DNA of 41,314 nucleotides from Bacteroidota bacterium (GCA_903970335.1 CAJCII010000216.1:1-41314), one strand, 5' to 3'. Numbered from the stretch's first letter, positions 15,994-24,498 are shown. Numbers and translations are program-made. Notes: generated by a model from the letters alone, not told the origin.

Positions 15994-16158
15994 ATGCGCG
16001 AACAAGTTATCCTGGAATGCACCGAGGCCGTCAAAGAAGGCAAGACGCCCTCCCGCTATTTCACCACCAAGAACAAGAAGCTGCAGCAGGAGCGCATCGA
16101 ACGCCTGAAGTACAATCCCTTCCTCCGTCGTCGCACCGTCCACAAGGAACGGAAATAG
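15994..16158 (+). CDS. rpmG: 50S ribosomal protein L33
   Basis: 54 residues, clearly L33: VILECTE at the start, [10 protein letters not shown] in the middle and RTVHKE at the end. L33 sits on the large subunit near the E site. The canonical form carries two Cys-x-x-Cys pairs for zinc; here only one Cys (residue 9) remains, so this is a zinc-independent (C-minus) version. The middle region is also slightly longer than usual ([16 protein letters not shown]). The gene stands alone between the transport pair and a convergent ClpX-like gene. A hairpin with a T-rich tail follows it. Confidence 0.93.
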   Translation: MREQVILECTEAVKEGKTPSRYFTTKNKKLQQERIERLKYNPFLRRRTVHKERK

Positions 16159-16165
16159 TCCTGTA

Positions 16166-16182
16166 GCGGGTTCTCATCCCGC
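16166..16182 (+). terminator. Probable terminator after rpmG (overlaps end of convergent gene)
   Basis: GCGGG, loop TTCTCAT, CCCGC, then CGTCTTGTTGT on the plus strand. The loop contains the stop codon (16174-16176) of the convergent ClpX-like gene, so the hairpin is shared by both transcripts. The 5-bp stem is modest. Confidence 0.45.
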
Positions 16183-17718
16183 CGTCTTGTTGTAAGAATC
16201 GATCACCCAGCGGCTGATCGCCTGATCCGGTGCCTCCACCACGCCACGGTCCACTGTAAAGCTCGTCTGGCCCGAATTCTTGCTCACGAGCTTCAGTCCG
16301 AACTCGAAGTCCTTGAAGACCTCCGCGCAGTGCTCGCGCATGTTGCGACCCGACCGCAACGCGTCATCGATCAGCGTCTCCAGCGCGTCCGGGGCAAACT
16401 CGATCCGCAACTGATGCTTCTCCTCGAACCGGGCCGCGAATTGCCGGGCGATCTCGCCCATGACCAGCCGCTCCTCGTATTTGCCATCGGATAAAATCCG
16501 TCGCAGTTCCGCCTCCGGCCCGAGCACCAGCGCCTCGTTGACGACAAACCGCCGGAGGCCCGAGCCCGGCAGCTCGAACTTGAACGGACGCAAGATGCGC
16601 TCCCCAACGGTCACCAAGCCGCGCGCGCCCGTCTGCTCTTCCGCCGCCAGCCGCGCCATGGCCCGCAAGCCGTCGTCCGTGAACATGACCTCGATCCCAT
16701 AGGCGCGGAACGATTCCTCGTACTGCCGGATGAGCGAGCCCTCGCTCTGTTTCAGGATCGCGAAAAGGTCGTCGACCTTCAGCTCGCTGCACGCCACCCG
16801 CACCGGCAGTCGCCCGACAAACTCCGGTTCCATGCCGTAATCGATCAGGTCCCGCGTCGTCGCCTCGGCCAGTACCTCCTCGGTTTTTCGTTCGGGCCGG
16901 GACGCCGCCGCAAAGCCGATTTCGCTCTTGGAAATGCGCCGCTTCACGATCTCCGGCAGCTTGTCGAACGCGCCGCTGACGATGAACAGAATGTGCCGCG
17001 TGTTGATCGTTTCCTTTTTGATCTTCCCGCCGCGCCGTTGGAATTCCATCGCCGCCTGGAGTTGCGATTGCAGATCGGTCTGACTCCGCAGCGGCACCTC
17101 GGTTTCCTCCAGCAGCTTGAGGAGATTCGTCTGCACGCCGCGTCCGCTCACGTCGCGCCCCATGCCTGCGGACGCGCTCGCCAGCTTGTCGACCTCATCC
17201 AGATAAATAATGCCGTATTGCGCGATCTCCTTGTCGCCCTCCGCCTGCGTGACGAGATCGCGCACCAGGTCCTCGACATCGCCACCGACATAGCCGGTCT
17301 CGGTGAATTTTGTCGCGTCGGCCCGCACCATCGGCACGCCGATCAGTTCCGCCAGGCACTTGACCAGATACGTCTTGCCCACGCCGGTCGGCCCCATGAC
17401 CAGCACGTTTTGCTTGATGTAATTCGGCGTCGCGTTGCCCTGGGTCGCCGCCTGCACATGGTGGTAGTGATCGCACACCGTGATGGCCAGCACCTTCTTC
17501 GCCTCGTCCTGTTTGATCACAAAACGGTCGAGATGCTCCTTTACCTGCCGCGGCGTCAGCTTGAACTCGAACGGATTTTCCTTCACGGCGTCCGCGTGGA
17601 CATCGCCCGGCGAAGGCTGCTCGGTCTGCGGGACAAAGCCCGAGCCGGTCTCCAGATTGCGCTTAAGAAATTCCTGCAATCGCAGGTGCAGCGGATTGCT
17701 TTCGGATGGATCGGACAT
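16174..17718 (-). CDS. ClpX-like AAA+ ATPase without zinc-binding domain, with C-terminal extension
   Basis: 514 residues. The AAA+ core follows ClpX closely: GPTGVGKT (Walker A, 109-116), pore loop GYVG (142-145), YLDEVDK (Walker B, 172-178), DVSGRGVQ (189-196), SGAFDKL, IGF at 267-269, GMEPEFVGRLPV and the sensor-2 TGAR (363-366). The IGF matches the loop by which ClpX docks on ClpP, so this may unfold substrates for a protease. The N-terminal zinc-binding adaptor domain of ClpX is absent and replaced by about 60 unrelated residues; about 115 additional residues follow the core (400-514). No clpP lies near. ATG 17716-17718 is preferred to a TTG 33 bases upstream. It is likely a paralogue of a true ClpX elsewhere, with other substrates. 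Confidence 0.85.
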   Translation of the reverse strand: MSDPSESNPLHLRLQEFLKRNLETGSGFVPQTEQPSPGDVHADAVKENPFEFKLTPRQVKEHLDRFVIKQDEAKKVLAITVCDHYHHVQAATQGNATPNYIKQNVLVMGPTGVGKTYLVKCLAELIGVPMVRADATKFTETGYVGGDVEDLVRDLVTQAEGDKEIAQYGIIYLDEVDKLASASAGMGRDVSGRGVQTNLLKLLEETEVPLRSQTDLQSQLQAAMEFQRRGGKIKKETINTRHILFIVSGAFDKLPEIVKRRISKSEIGFAAASRPERKTEEVLAEATTRDLIDYGMEPEFVGRLPVRVACSELKVDDLFAILKQSEGSLIRQYEESFRAYGIEVMFTDDGLRAMARLAAEEQTGARGLVTVGERILRPFKFELPGSGLRRFVVNEALVLGPEAELRRILSDGKYEERLVMGEIARQFAARFEEKHQLRIEFAPDALETLIDDALRSGRNMREHCAEVFKDFEFGLKLVSKNSGQTSFTVDRGVVEAPDQAISRWVIDSYNKTAG

Positions 17719-17888
17719 CAACCAAGTTCCGTCAGATTGTGGGTTGTGCAAGCGGCGTAGTTAGGTCGCATCAAGCCAAATAAGACGAGCCGTTCGACCT
17801 TTCCTTTGACCGCCACGGATTCGAGGGTTCTCCAACCCGCAGGCAGTTCGGTGTGAGCAAAAACTTGCCCGGATGCGATGGCGCGGGA

Positions 17889-18116
17889 CTACTCGCCCTT
17901 TCCGCTTCCGGGGCGGAACTTGACGGTGTAGAAGGCACCGAGGACGAACATGATTGCGCCCCACCAGATGCCCGCGTGCAAGTCACTGAGCACAGTCAAC
18001 TGCTCGGGCGGAGGCGGAAAAAAGTAGCCGTAGATTCCGGCCCCGGTAATGAGGAGACCGAAGATGCCCAGTTGGAGGCCGATGAGGAACCAGATGGAGA
18101 CGTGGTGTTCTTTCAT
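17889..18116 (-). CDS. Small two-helix membrane protein paired with the symporter
   Basis: 75 residues: MKEHHVSIWFLIGLQLGIFG opens the first helix (about 7-32), the loop FFPPPPEQLTVLSDLHAGIW follows, then a second helix (about 48-66) and a basic tail. It begins six bases after the stop of the sodium:solute symporter, on the same strand, so the two are surely cotranscribed. I know no named family; the position suggests a small subunit or stabiliser of the transporter. His residues at 4, 5 and 47 and the PPPP turn are striking. Confidence 0.75.
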   Translation of the reverse strand: MKEHHVSIWFLIGLQLGIFGLLITGAGIYGYFFPPPPEQLTVLSDLHAGIWWGAIMFVLGAFYTVKFRPGSGKGE

Positions 18117-18122
18117 AGTCGA

Positions 18123-19862
18123 TTACCAGAAGATGATGTTGAGGATGATACAGACAACGCCGACGATGACGGCCCAGAAGACAGGTCGGTGAACGAGCGG
18201 GTAGTCGCCTTCTGGGGGAATGTCGGTACAGGCCCGGACGAGGCCGACAAGTTCGCGGTCGGGCCGTGGGGTGGTGCAGAGGCTGACGATGACGGTGACA
18301 GCGACGCAGATGAGGCCAGCCCAGAGGGCGGAGTACATGTTTTCGGCCATATCCGAGGCGTCGGGAGAAAGGGCGATATAGGCAATAGCCGTGTGGGTTG
18401 TGTCGAGCTTGTACCAGGTAAACATGCCGATGGAAGACAGAATGCCGGCGAGAAGTCCCCAGAACCCGCCATAGCCGGTGGTGCGTTTCCAGAGCATGCC
18501 GAGGATCACAGTACCAAAAAGCGGAGCGATGAAGAAACTGAACAGACTCTGGACATAAGTCATAATGCTCGGAAACATGGGCACGATGTAGGCTGCCGCA
18601 ATGCTAATCACGATGCCGATACCGGTACACCAGCGGCCCATGGCCACGTAATGGGCGTCGGTGGCGTCGGGCTTGAGTGGGCGATAAATATCGTAGGTCC
18701 AGACGGTGGAAAACGCCGTGACGTTGCCAGCCATCCCCGACATGAAGCCAGCAAGCAGCGCGGTGATGCCAAGGCCAAGAAGACCGGGGCCACAGTAGCG
18801 AGCGAGCATGAGGGGAAGGACTTCATTGTAACTATGCCCACCCTGCCCCATGCTCGGATCGTTTTCGCCGACCAAATGCATAGGTAGCACGGCGAGGCCG
18901 AGGAGTCCGGGGAGAATGACGATGAAGGGGACGAACATCTTGAAGGCGGCACCGATGATCGGAGCCATCTTGGCGGCGCGGAGATCCTTGGCGGTGAGGA
19001 CGCGCTGCACGACGAGGAAGTCGGTGGTCCAGTAACCCATGGATATCACCGCACCAAGTCCGAAAACGGCACCGGTCCAGTGCATCCCCATGGCATTGTC
19101 TTTGGCGTTGCCCATCACGCTCCAGATGTGGGTGTAATCGAGATTGGGATGATCGGGGTGAATCGCAGGGACATTAGCTTTGATGCGCTCGACCATGCCC
19201 TGCCACCCGCCGGTTTCGATCAGCCCTAAAATAGGAATCAAGGCCGCTCCAAACCAGATGAGCATGAACTGGAGGACTTCATTGAAGATCGCGGAGAGGA
19301 GTCCGCCGAGGCCGACATACAGACCGACCGTGACAGCCGAAAGAATGATGCTGAAATTGATATTCCAACCCAAGACGACCTCCATGACCTTGGCCATGGC
19401 GTACATGTTGATGCCGCTCATGAGGACAGTCATGAAGCCGAAGGTGAGCGCGGAAAGCGAGCGGGACGCGGGGCCGTAGCGGAGCAGGAGATAGCCGGGT
19501 ACCGAGTGGGTCTTACTGATGTAGTAGAACGGCATCATGACGAGACCGAGGAAGAGCATCGCCGGAATGGCCCCAATCCAATACCAGTGGGTGGCCATGA
19601 GGCCGTATTGGTAGGTTTGTCCCGCCCAGCCGAGCAACTCGAGGGCGCCGAGGTTGGCGGAGATAAAGGCGAGTCCGGCGATCCAAGCGGTCATTTCCCG
19701 ACCGGCCATGAAGAATTCCTCACCGGTGTCGGCGAAGTGCTTGAGGTAAAATCCGATGCCAAGAACAAAAGCAAAATAGACGATGATGATGAGGTAATCG
19801 ACGGTACCGAGGGAGACAAGGTGGGAGGGAGCGGCGTCGGCAAGGAGGGGGATACAAGTCAT
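18123..19862 (-). CDS. Sodium:solute symporter (SSS family, SGLT-like)
   Basis: 579 residues with about 14 membrane helices. The N-terminal half carries DYLIIIVYFAFVLGIGFY, then GEEFFMAGREMTAWIAG and FISANLGALELLGWAG, all typical of SGLT-type SSS carriers. Later, ALLAGFMSGMAGNVTAFSTV contains the Na2-site Ser/Thr cluster of helix 8. The protein would import a sugar or related solute with Na+; the substrate cannot be read from the sequence. Inserted hydrophilic loops occur at about 225-255 and 460-490. The start ATG is at 19860-19862, upstream of a 146-base AT-rich region shared with the divergent gene. The small membrane gene follows immediately. Confidence 0.9.
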   Translation of the reverse strand: MTCIPLLADAAPSHLVSLGTVDYLIIIVYFAFVLGIGFYLKHFADTGEEFFMAGREMTAWIAGLAFISANLGALELLGWAGQTYQYGLMATHWYWIGAIPAMLFLGLVMMPFYYISKTHSVPGYLLLRYGPASRSLSALTFGFMTVLMSGINMYAMAKVMEVVLGWNINFSIILSAVTVGLYVGLGGLLSAIFNEVLQFMLIWFGAALIPILGLIETGGWQGMVERIKANVPAIHPDHPNLDYTHIWSVMGNAKDNAMGMHWTGAVFGLGAVISMGYWTTDFLVVQRVLTAKDLRAAKMAPIIGAAFKMFVPFIVILPGLLGLAVLPMHLVGENDPSMGQGGHSYNEVLPLMLARYCGPGLLGLGITALLAGFMSGMAGNVTAFSTVWTYDIYRPLKPDATDAHYVAMGRWCTGIGIVISIAAAYIVPMFPSIMTYVQSLFSFFIAPLFGTVILGMLWKRTTGYGGFWGLLAGILSSIGMFTWYKLDTTHTAIAYIALSPDASDMAENMYSALWAGLICVAVTVIVSLCTTPRPDRELVGLVRACTDIPPEGDYPLVHRPVFWAVIVGVVCIILNIIFW

Positions 19863-20008
19863 GGTAAGATGAGTCGAATGGATTAAAAAGAAGAAGGAAA
19901 AGCGTAGAGTGCATTAAGCACAAAAAAAAGCAAAAGCATTTTATCGGGAATCGCGTGGACCGGCATTCGAGGCTTGGTTTTTCCGGACGGTCTTGTTTTG
20001 GTGTGGGG

Positions 20009-21541
20009 ATGAAATTCCTCGACGTGCTGGGCCAGCGGCTGGAGGAGTGGAGCGAGGAACGGTTTTATCTCGCGGTACTGTCGGCCATGGCGTCGGTGGT
20101 AGCAGCGACAGTGCTCTCCTTTGCGCTCTATCTGCACTGGAATTTCGTGATGATCGCGTGCGATACGGCGGGGTTTCAGAGTGCAATCGTCAACACTTTG
20201 CACGGGAATTGGTTCCGCGATAGCGCCTACGACGGGCCGAACCTGCTGGGGCAGCACAGCTTCTTCGTCGTCCTCTTGCTCGTGCCGATTTACGCGCTGT
20301 TTCCGTATGTCCAAACGCTTTTCGTCCTGCAAATCGTGGGGGTCTACAGCACGGTCGTTCCGCTCTATTTGGTCACGCGGGAAATCGTCGGACAGGCGGG
20401 CACGGCGTTTCTGGTCGCGGCGGGGGCACTGGCGAGTCCGCTGTTGCTGCACATGGCGTTGGCGCCGTTTCATGTGGAGACATGGTTCTCTGCGGCGGTG
20501 CTTTGGTCTTACTATTTTTACCGGCGCGACCGCGCGAGGGCATTCTGGTTGAGCTTTTGCTTCGCGGTCAGTTGCGCGGAGCAGGTGGCGATGATCTATG
20601 TGGCGCTGGGGCTGGCGCTGGTGGTGTTCGAGGACGGCGTACCCTGGCGCAGAAAATACGGGGTCTTTGCGCTGGCGGGGGGCCTGGCTTGGTTGGTCTT
20701 CAGCTTTGGCGTGCTATTTCCGCTGATGCACCGTCCGGAGCAGGACAGCGTGATGGCGGACCATTATTCGCAATGGGGGGTAAATTCGACGATGGGCCTG
20801 ATCGCCGCCGTGTGGGGGGACCCATTCAAGGCGGTACTGATGTGGCTGGGGCCGGGCCGGTGGTTCCATCTCCTGGAGCTGGTGGGGCTGCCGCTGGCGC
20901 TGGCTTTTCTTTCGCGACGATCCCTGATTTTACTGCTGCCGTTTCCGCTCTACTTCCTGATGGCGAAGCTACAATTTTACCTCTACTTCCACGCCTACTA
21001 TTTCCAGTTCGCGTTTTTCGCCGGATACATGGGGTTGGCGATTTTCCTCGCCCGCAGCGAGGTGTCGAAACGGATCGGCCAGGCCACGATCGCGGCGACG
21101 ATCCTCGGGAACGTCCTGACGGCGACGGTCGCCATCAGCACTTACGTGATTTTTGGCGCGAACGGAGGCGAGGAGCTGAATGGCGCGATCCACCGCGAAT
21201 TCGACCGGATCTCGAGGGACGCGGCGGTCTATTCTCCGCATCGCTACAGCGCGTATCTGTCCAATCGCGATAACATGGTCATGGGCGACCTGCGGGAGGA
21301 CGACCTGGATTTCGACGCGATGATCGAGGCGAAGGCCAAGACGACCGACGTTCATGCCGCGCAGATCGATTACATCGTGTGCGATGTGGACAACGACCAG
21401 TGCGGCTGGCGGCAGGACAACTACGATACGGAGACGTCGAAGAAACGTGCGGCCAACATCCAACGGCTGCTCGAAAGCGGTGAATGGAAACTGTTCTGGA
21501 ACCAGAGCAATGTGATTATCCTGAAGCGAGCGGGGGAGTAA
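20009..21541 (+). CDS. DUF2079-like multipass membrane protein
   Basis: 510 residues with about ten helices. The first exported loop has HWNFVMIACDTAGFQSAIVN, NLLGQHSFFVVLLLVPIY and later LAPFHVETW, the pattern of DUF2079 proteins, which are distant GT-C-type membrane proteins of unknown activity. A soluble tail of about 110 residues follows the last helix (from about 395) and includes the unusual YIVCDVDNDQCGW. In family members the acidic residue after the first helix and the QHS/HxE residues suggest a sugar-transfer site, but this is inference. ATG at 20009 (MKFLDVLG) with GTGTGGGG before it is preferred; an upstream in-frame ATG at 19955 adds a non-hydrophobic stretch. Confidence 0.7.
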   Translation: MKFLDVLGQRLEEWSEERFYLAVLSAMASVVAATVLSFALYLHWNFVMIACDTAGFQSAIVNTLHGNWFRDSAYDGPNLLGQHSFFVVLLLVPIYALFPYVQTLFVLQIVGVYSTVVPLYLVTREIVGQAGTAFLVAAGALASPLLLHMALAPFHVETWFSAAVLWSYYFYRRDRARAFWLSFCFAVSCAEQVAMIYVALGLALVVFEDGVPWRRKYGVFALAGGLAWLVFSFGVLFPLMHRPEQDSVMADHYSQWGVNSTMGLIAAVWGDPFKAVLMWLGPGRWFHLLELVGLPLALAFLSRRSLILLLPFPLYFLMAKLQFYLYFHAYYFQFAFFAGYMGLAIFLARSEVSKRIGQATIAATILGNVLTATVAISTYVIFGANGGEELNGAIHREFDRISRDAAVYSPHRYSAYLSNRDNMVMGDLREDDLDFDAMIEAKAKTTDVHAAQIDYIVCDVDNDQCGWRQDNYDTETSKKRAANIQRLLESGEWKLFWNQSNVIILKRAGE

Positions 21542-21556
21542 GCGGTTCTTACTACA

Positions 21557-21784
21557 ATGCGCATGATTCTCCTCCTGCTCGGCTGGCATTTGACCGTGAT
21601 TGGAATCCTAGCCATTATTCTCGGAATTGCCTATAGTTTGATCCCGGTTCTGATTTTCGGAATTGGATCAATAGTCATAGGGCTTTTCTTGAGCTACCTC
21701 TTAAGAAAAACGTGTGCGAGCTACTGGAGCGATCCGAGTGAGAAAGCAAAAGCAGGCAAGGGCAATCGAGGAGGTTTTGTTTAG
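21557..21784 (+). CDS. Small membrane protein, unknown
   Basis: 75 residues; two hydrophobic helices (about 3-25 and 28-48) and a Lys/Gly-rich hydrophilic tail. It begins 15 bases after the DUF2079-like gene on the same strand. ATG 21557 and ATG 21563 are both possible. Codon use is AT-richer than its neighbours. No family recognised; it could be a spurious frame, but the helix pattern with a clean basic tail favours a real gene. Confidence 0.5.
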   Translation: MRMILLLLGWHLTVIGILAIILGIAYSLIPVLIFGIGSIVIGLFLSYLLRKTCASYWSDPSEKAKAGKGNRGGFV

Positions 21785-21799
21785 TTGGCAAACAACTGA

Positions 21800-22537
21800 C
21801 TACGCCTCCATCCGACCGACGATGGCTTCCGTCAGCTTCGGCAGGAGCTGCGTGGCCGGGCCGTAGTACCGCTCGGAGAAGGCCAACTCGTCCATATCGC
21901 TGCCCGGTTCGAGGTTGACGAGGATGGAGAAGGCGTCCGAGTTGCCGAAGATTTGGTCGGCGGGCAGGACGGCGCCAGACGTGCCGACGACCACGGCAGT
22001 ATCGACCGGGCGCAAGGCGGCGGCGATGCCGTAGAGCGTCTCGTAATGGGGCGCGGGCTGACCGAAGAAGACGACGGCGGGCTTGACCGTTTTGGTCTGG
22101 TGGCAGAGCGGACAGCCGGAGTGATCGTAGGCGAGTTCCTCGGTCTCCCACTGGAGATCGCAGGCGACGCAGTGCATGAGGTGGACGTCGCCGTGGAGAT
22201 GGACAACGGAGTGGCAACCCGCCAGTTCGAGGAGGCGGTCGACGTTCTGGGTGAGGATGCGGACGCGGTCCGGCCAGCGTTTCTGCCAGTCGGCGATGGC
22301 GAGATGGGCGGCGTTGGGCTTGGCCGCGGCGACGGCGATGCGGCGGGCGTTGTAGAACTCGTGGACGGCGTCGAAGTTCTGTCGCCAAGTGGCGAAGTTG
22401 CAGACTTTATCGAGTGGGACGTTTTCCCAGAGGCCGCTTTTGCCGCGGAAGGTGGAAAGGCCGCTTTCGGCGGAGAGTCCCGCGCCGGAGAAGACGATGA
22501 GGCGGGGCGGGGTGCTGAGGGTCTTATCCGAGGGCAT
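21800..22537 (-). CDS. cobB: NAD-dependent protein deacylase (sirtuin, class III type)
   Basis: 245 residues. The NAD pocket GAGLSAESGLSTFR (18-31), TQNVDRLLE (96-104) and the catalytic His115 in HLHG are intact. A zinc ribbon is formed by Cys123, Cys126, Cys142 and Cys145. FYNARR (61-66) supplies Tyr62 and Arg65, the Tyr-x-x-Arg pair that in class III sirtuins (CobB, SIRT5) binds succinyl- or malonyl-lysine. The enzyme would remove acetyl and acidic acyl groups from protein lysines in the cytoplasm. It lies 125 bases downstream of dapB on the same strand; common transcription is possible but not shown. Confidence 0.9.
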   Translation of the reverse strand: MPSDKTLSTPPRLIVFSGAGLSAESGLSTFRGKSGLWENVPLDKVCNFATWRQNFDAVHEFYNARRIAVAAAKPNAAHLAIADWQKRWPDRVRILTQNVDRLLELAGCHSVVHLHGDVHLMHCVACDLQWETEELAYDHSGCPLCHQTKTVKPAVVFFGQPAPHYETLYGIAAALRPVDTAVVVGTSGAVLPADQIFGNSDAFSILVNLEPGSDMDELAFSERYYGPATQLLPKLTEAIVGRMEA

Positions 22538-22549
22538 GGTTCAACCGAT

Positions 22550-22586
22550 TTTAGACGGAATTAACGGAATTTTGGACGGAATTAAC
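22550..22586. repeat. Short imperfect tandem repeat upstream of the sirtuin gene
   Basis: GACGGAATTAACGGAATTTT is followed at once by GGACGGAATTAACC, so GACGGAATTAAC occurs twice about 21 bases apart. It lies just upstream of the sirtuin start, where it could be an operator or simple slippage. A palindrome TACTTAAGTA is at 22647-22656 in the same gap. Confidence 0.4.
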
Positions 22587-22661
22587 CAGATTTACAGGAT
22601 TGTGGAAAACACCGGTAGAACGAAAAACACGACCGTTATAGGCCCCTACTTAAGTACCAGA

Positions 22662-23411
22662 CTATTTTTTTAATCCGAGCACATCCTGCATGGAATAGAG
22701 TCCGGGCTTCTGACCGCAGGCCCAACGGGCCGCACGGAGTGCGCCGGAGGCAAAGGTGTCGCGGCTGGAGGCGCGGTGGGTGAGTTCGATACGCTCGCCG
22801 ACGTTGGCGAAGTGGACGGTGTGATCGCCGACGACATCGCCGCCGCGCAGGGCGTGCATGCCGATGACACGCTTGGGCCGCGCGCCGACATCGCCATGGC
22901 GACCGTGCTGGGTCAGTTCTTCGTAGGTGCCGCCTGCCGCCTCGGCGAGGATTTCCCCGAGACGCCGGGCCGTGCCGCTGGGGGCGTCGATCTTCAGGCG
23001 GTGATGCATCTCGACGACTTCCTGGTCGAAGTTTTCGCCAAGGACTTCCGCCGCGATTTGGGTGAGATAAAAGAGGAGGTTCACGCCGACAGAAAAATTC
23101 GGCGCGAAGACGATGGGGATGCTTGCACTGGCGGTGGCGATGGCGGCGCGCTCCTCGGCGGTGTGACCGGTGGTGCCGACGACGAGGGCCTTGCCGTGCG
23201 CGACAGCGGTTTGCGCGAGGTCGGCGGAAAGCGAGTGGTGGGCGAATTCGATCAGAGCGTCGGTGCGGTCGATGACGTCGAGGAGATTGTCGCCCTTATC
23301 GATGCCCGCGACGAGTTCAAGCTTCGGGTCCAGTGCGGCCAGACGTAGCAACGCTTCGCCCATGCGGCCCTTCGACCCGACGATGACGATCCTGGTTTTG
23401 TCCATGGTCAT
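22662..23411 (-). CDS. dapB: 4-hydroxy-tetrahydrodipicolinate reductase
   Basis: 249 residues. NAD(P)-binding VGSKGRMG (11-18), VVGTTGHT, and the substrate block EMHHRLKIDAPSGTA (134-148) with His136/137 and Lys140 identify DapB. It reduces the cyclic product of DapA to tetrahydrodipicolinate in the diaminopimelate/lysine pathway. It starts 8 bases after the dapA stop, so dapA-dapB form an operon. Starts at 23411 (ATG) and 23405 (ATG) are both possible. Confidence 0.95.
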   Translation of the reverse strand: MTMDKTRIVIVGSKGRMGEALLRLAALDPKLELVAGIDKGDNLLDVIDRTDALIEFAHHSLSADLAQTAVAHGKALVVGTTGHTAEERAAIATASASIPIVFAPNFSVGVNLLFYLTQIAAEVLGENFDQEVVEMHHRLKIDAPSGTARRLGEILAEAAGGTYEELTQHGRHGDVGARPKRVIGMHALRGGDVVGDHTVHFANVGERIELTHRASSRDTFASGALRAARWACGQKPGLYSMQDVLGLKK

Positions 23412-23419
23412 AGCATCCC

Positions 23420-24310
23420 CTAGAGTCCAAATTGCTTGAGGGTTACTTCCAGTCGCGCCAAGCTGGCGGGCTGGAGCGGCACGAGGGGCAGGCGCACGTC
23501 GGCGGTCATCCAGCCCTGGCGGGAGAGAGCGGTCTTGGCCGGGACGGGATTGGCCTCGATGAAAAGATCGCGGAAGATCGGATAGAGCTGGCGATGGAGC
23601 TTTTCGGCCTCGGCGGCATGTCCGGCGAGGAAGGCACGGACGAGATCGCCGACTTCCTTCGGAAGCAAATTCGAGGCGACGCTGATCACGCCGGTGGCGC
23701 CGACCGCGAGCGCGGGCAGGGTCATCGAATCGTCGCCGCTGAGGACGGCGACGTGATCCGGGAGGGCCTGGCGCAACTGGCTGAAGCGCTCGATGGAGCC
23801 GCCCGCTTCCTTGATCGCGACGATGTTCGGATACTTTGCGGCGAGGTTGGCCATGGTCTCGATGGAGATTTCACCGCCGGTGCGACCGGGCACGCTGTAG
23901 GTGACGATGGGGAGCGGGGTCGAGCCGGCCAGCGCGGCGTAATGGGCGAAGACCCCGGCCTGCGAGGGCTTGTTGTAGTAGGGCGAGACGACGAGGAAGC
24001 CATCGACGCCGAGCTTACCGGCTTCCGTGGTGAGGAAGAGCGCCTCGGAGGTGTTGTTGGAACCGGTACCCGCCAAGACCTTTGCGCGGCCCTTGACCAC
24101 CTCGACCGTCAGGCCGATGACGCGAAGGTGTTCCTCCATGGAAAGCGTGGCCGACTCGCCGGTGGTGCCGACGGGAATGACGCCGTCGATGCCTGCGGCA
24201 ATTTGCGCTTCGAGCAAGCGGGTGAAGGCGGCTTTGTCCACGCGGTCGTGGCGGAACGGGGTGACAAGGGCGGTGTAAGTGCCCCGATAGAGAGCAGGCG
24301 AGGATGACAT
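23420..24310 (-). CDS. dapA: 4-hydroxy-tetrahydrodipicolinate synthase
   Basis: 296 residues, the usual length. The class I aldolase features are present: GTTGESATL (48-56), the Tyr138 of TYSVPGRTG, and the Schiff-base Lys167 in NIVAIKEAGG. It condenses pyruvate with aspartate semialdehyde, the first committed step to diaminopimelate. First gene of the dapA-dapB operon; the 217-base gap upstream, shared with the end of the cyclase gene, is rich in hairpins (24428-24522). No T-box or lysine riboswitch was recognised. Confidence 0.95.
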   Translation of the reverse strand: MSSSPALYRGTYTALVTPFRHDRVDKAAFTRLLEAQIAAGIDGVIPVGTTGESATLSMEEHLRVIGLTVEVVKGRAKVLAGTGSNNTSEALFLTTEAGKLGVDGFLVVSPYYNKPSQAGVFAHYAALAGSTPLPIVTYSVPGRTGGEISIETMANLAAKYPNIVAIKEAGGSIERFSQLRQALPDHVAVLSGDDSMTLPALAVGATGVISVASNLLPKEVGDLVRAFLAGHAAEAEKLHRQLYPIFRDLFIEANPVPAKTALSRQGWMTADVRLPLVPLQPASLARLEVTLKQFGL

Positions 24311-24427
24311 GATGGAAGGTCAACTGTAGCGGAGACGGGGGCGGTTAGCAATGGCCGGGTGCTCCGGCATCTGAAGTAGGTAGAACAGCTTTAGTTGTTG
24401 GGCAATACGCTGCCGGATTCTTATTGG

Positions 24428-24446
24428 CGCGAAATGGAATTTCGCG
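24428..24446. repeat. Perfect hairpin, 8-bp stem
   Basis: CGCGAAAT, loop GGA, ATTTCGCG. The three-base GGA loop is identical to that of the hairpin at 5699-5719. First of three palindromes in the dapA/cyclase gap. Confidence 0.7.
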
Positions 24447-24457
24447 AGAATAGGAGG

Positions 24458-24482
24458 CGTTCCCAAGTACAACTTGGGAACG
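24458..24482. repeat. Perfect hairpin, 11-bp stem
   Basis: CGTTCCCAAGT, loop ACA, ACTTGGGAACG. This is the longest perfect palindrome found. No T tract follows, so it is unlikely to be a terminator. Confidence 0.75.
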
Positions 24483-24498
24483 AGGGAAAAGTTAGAGG

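Noticed and set aside
24311-24427. Lysine riboswitch or T-box upstream of dapA
   Set aside because: The region directly upstream of dapA on the minus strand shows no recognisable conserved core of either class; the hairpins farther on lack terminator tails.
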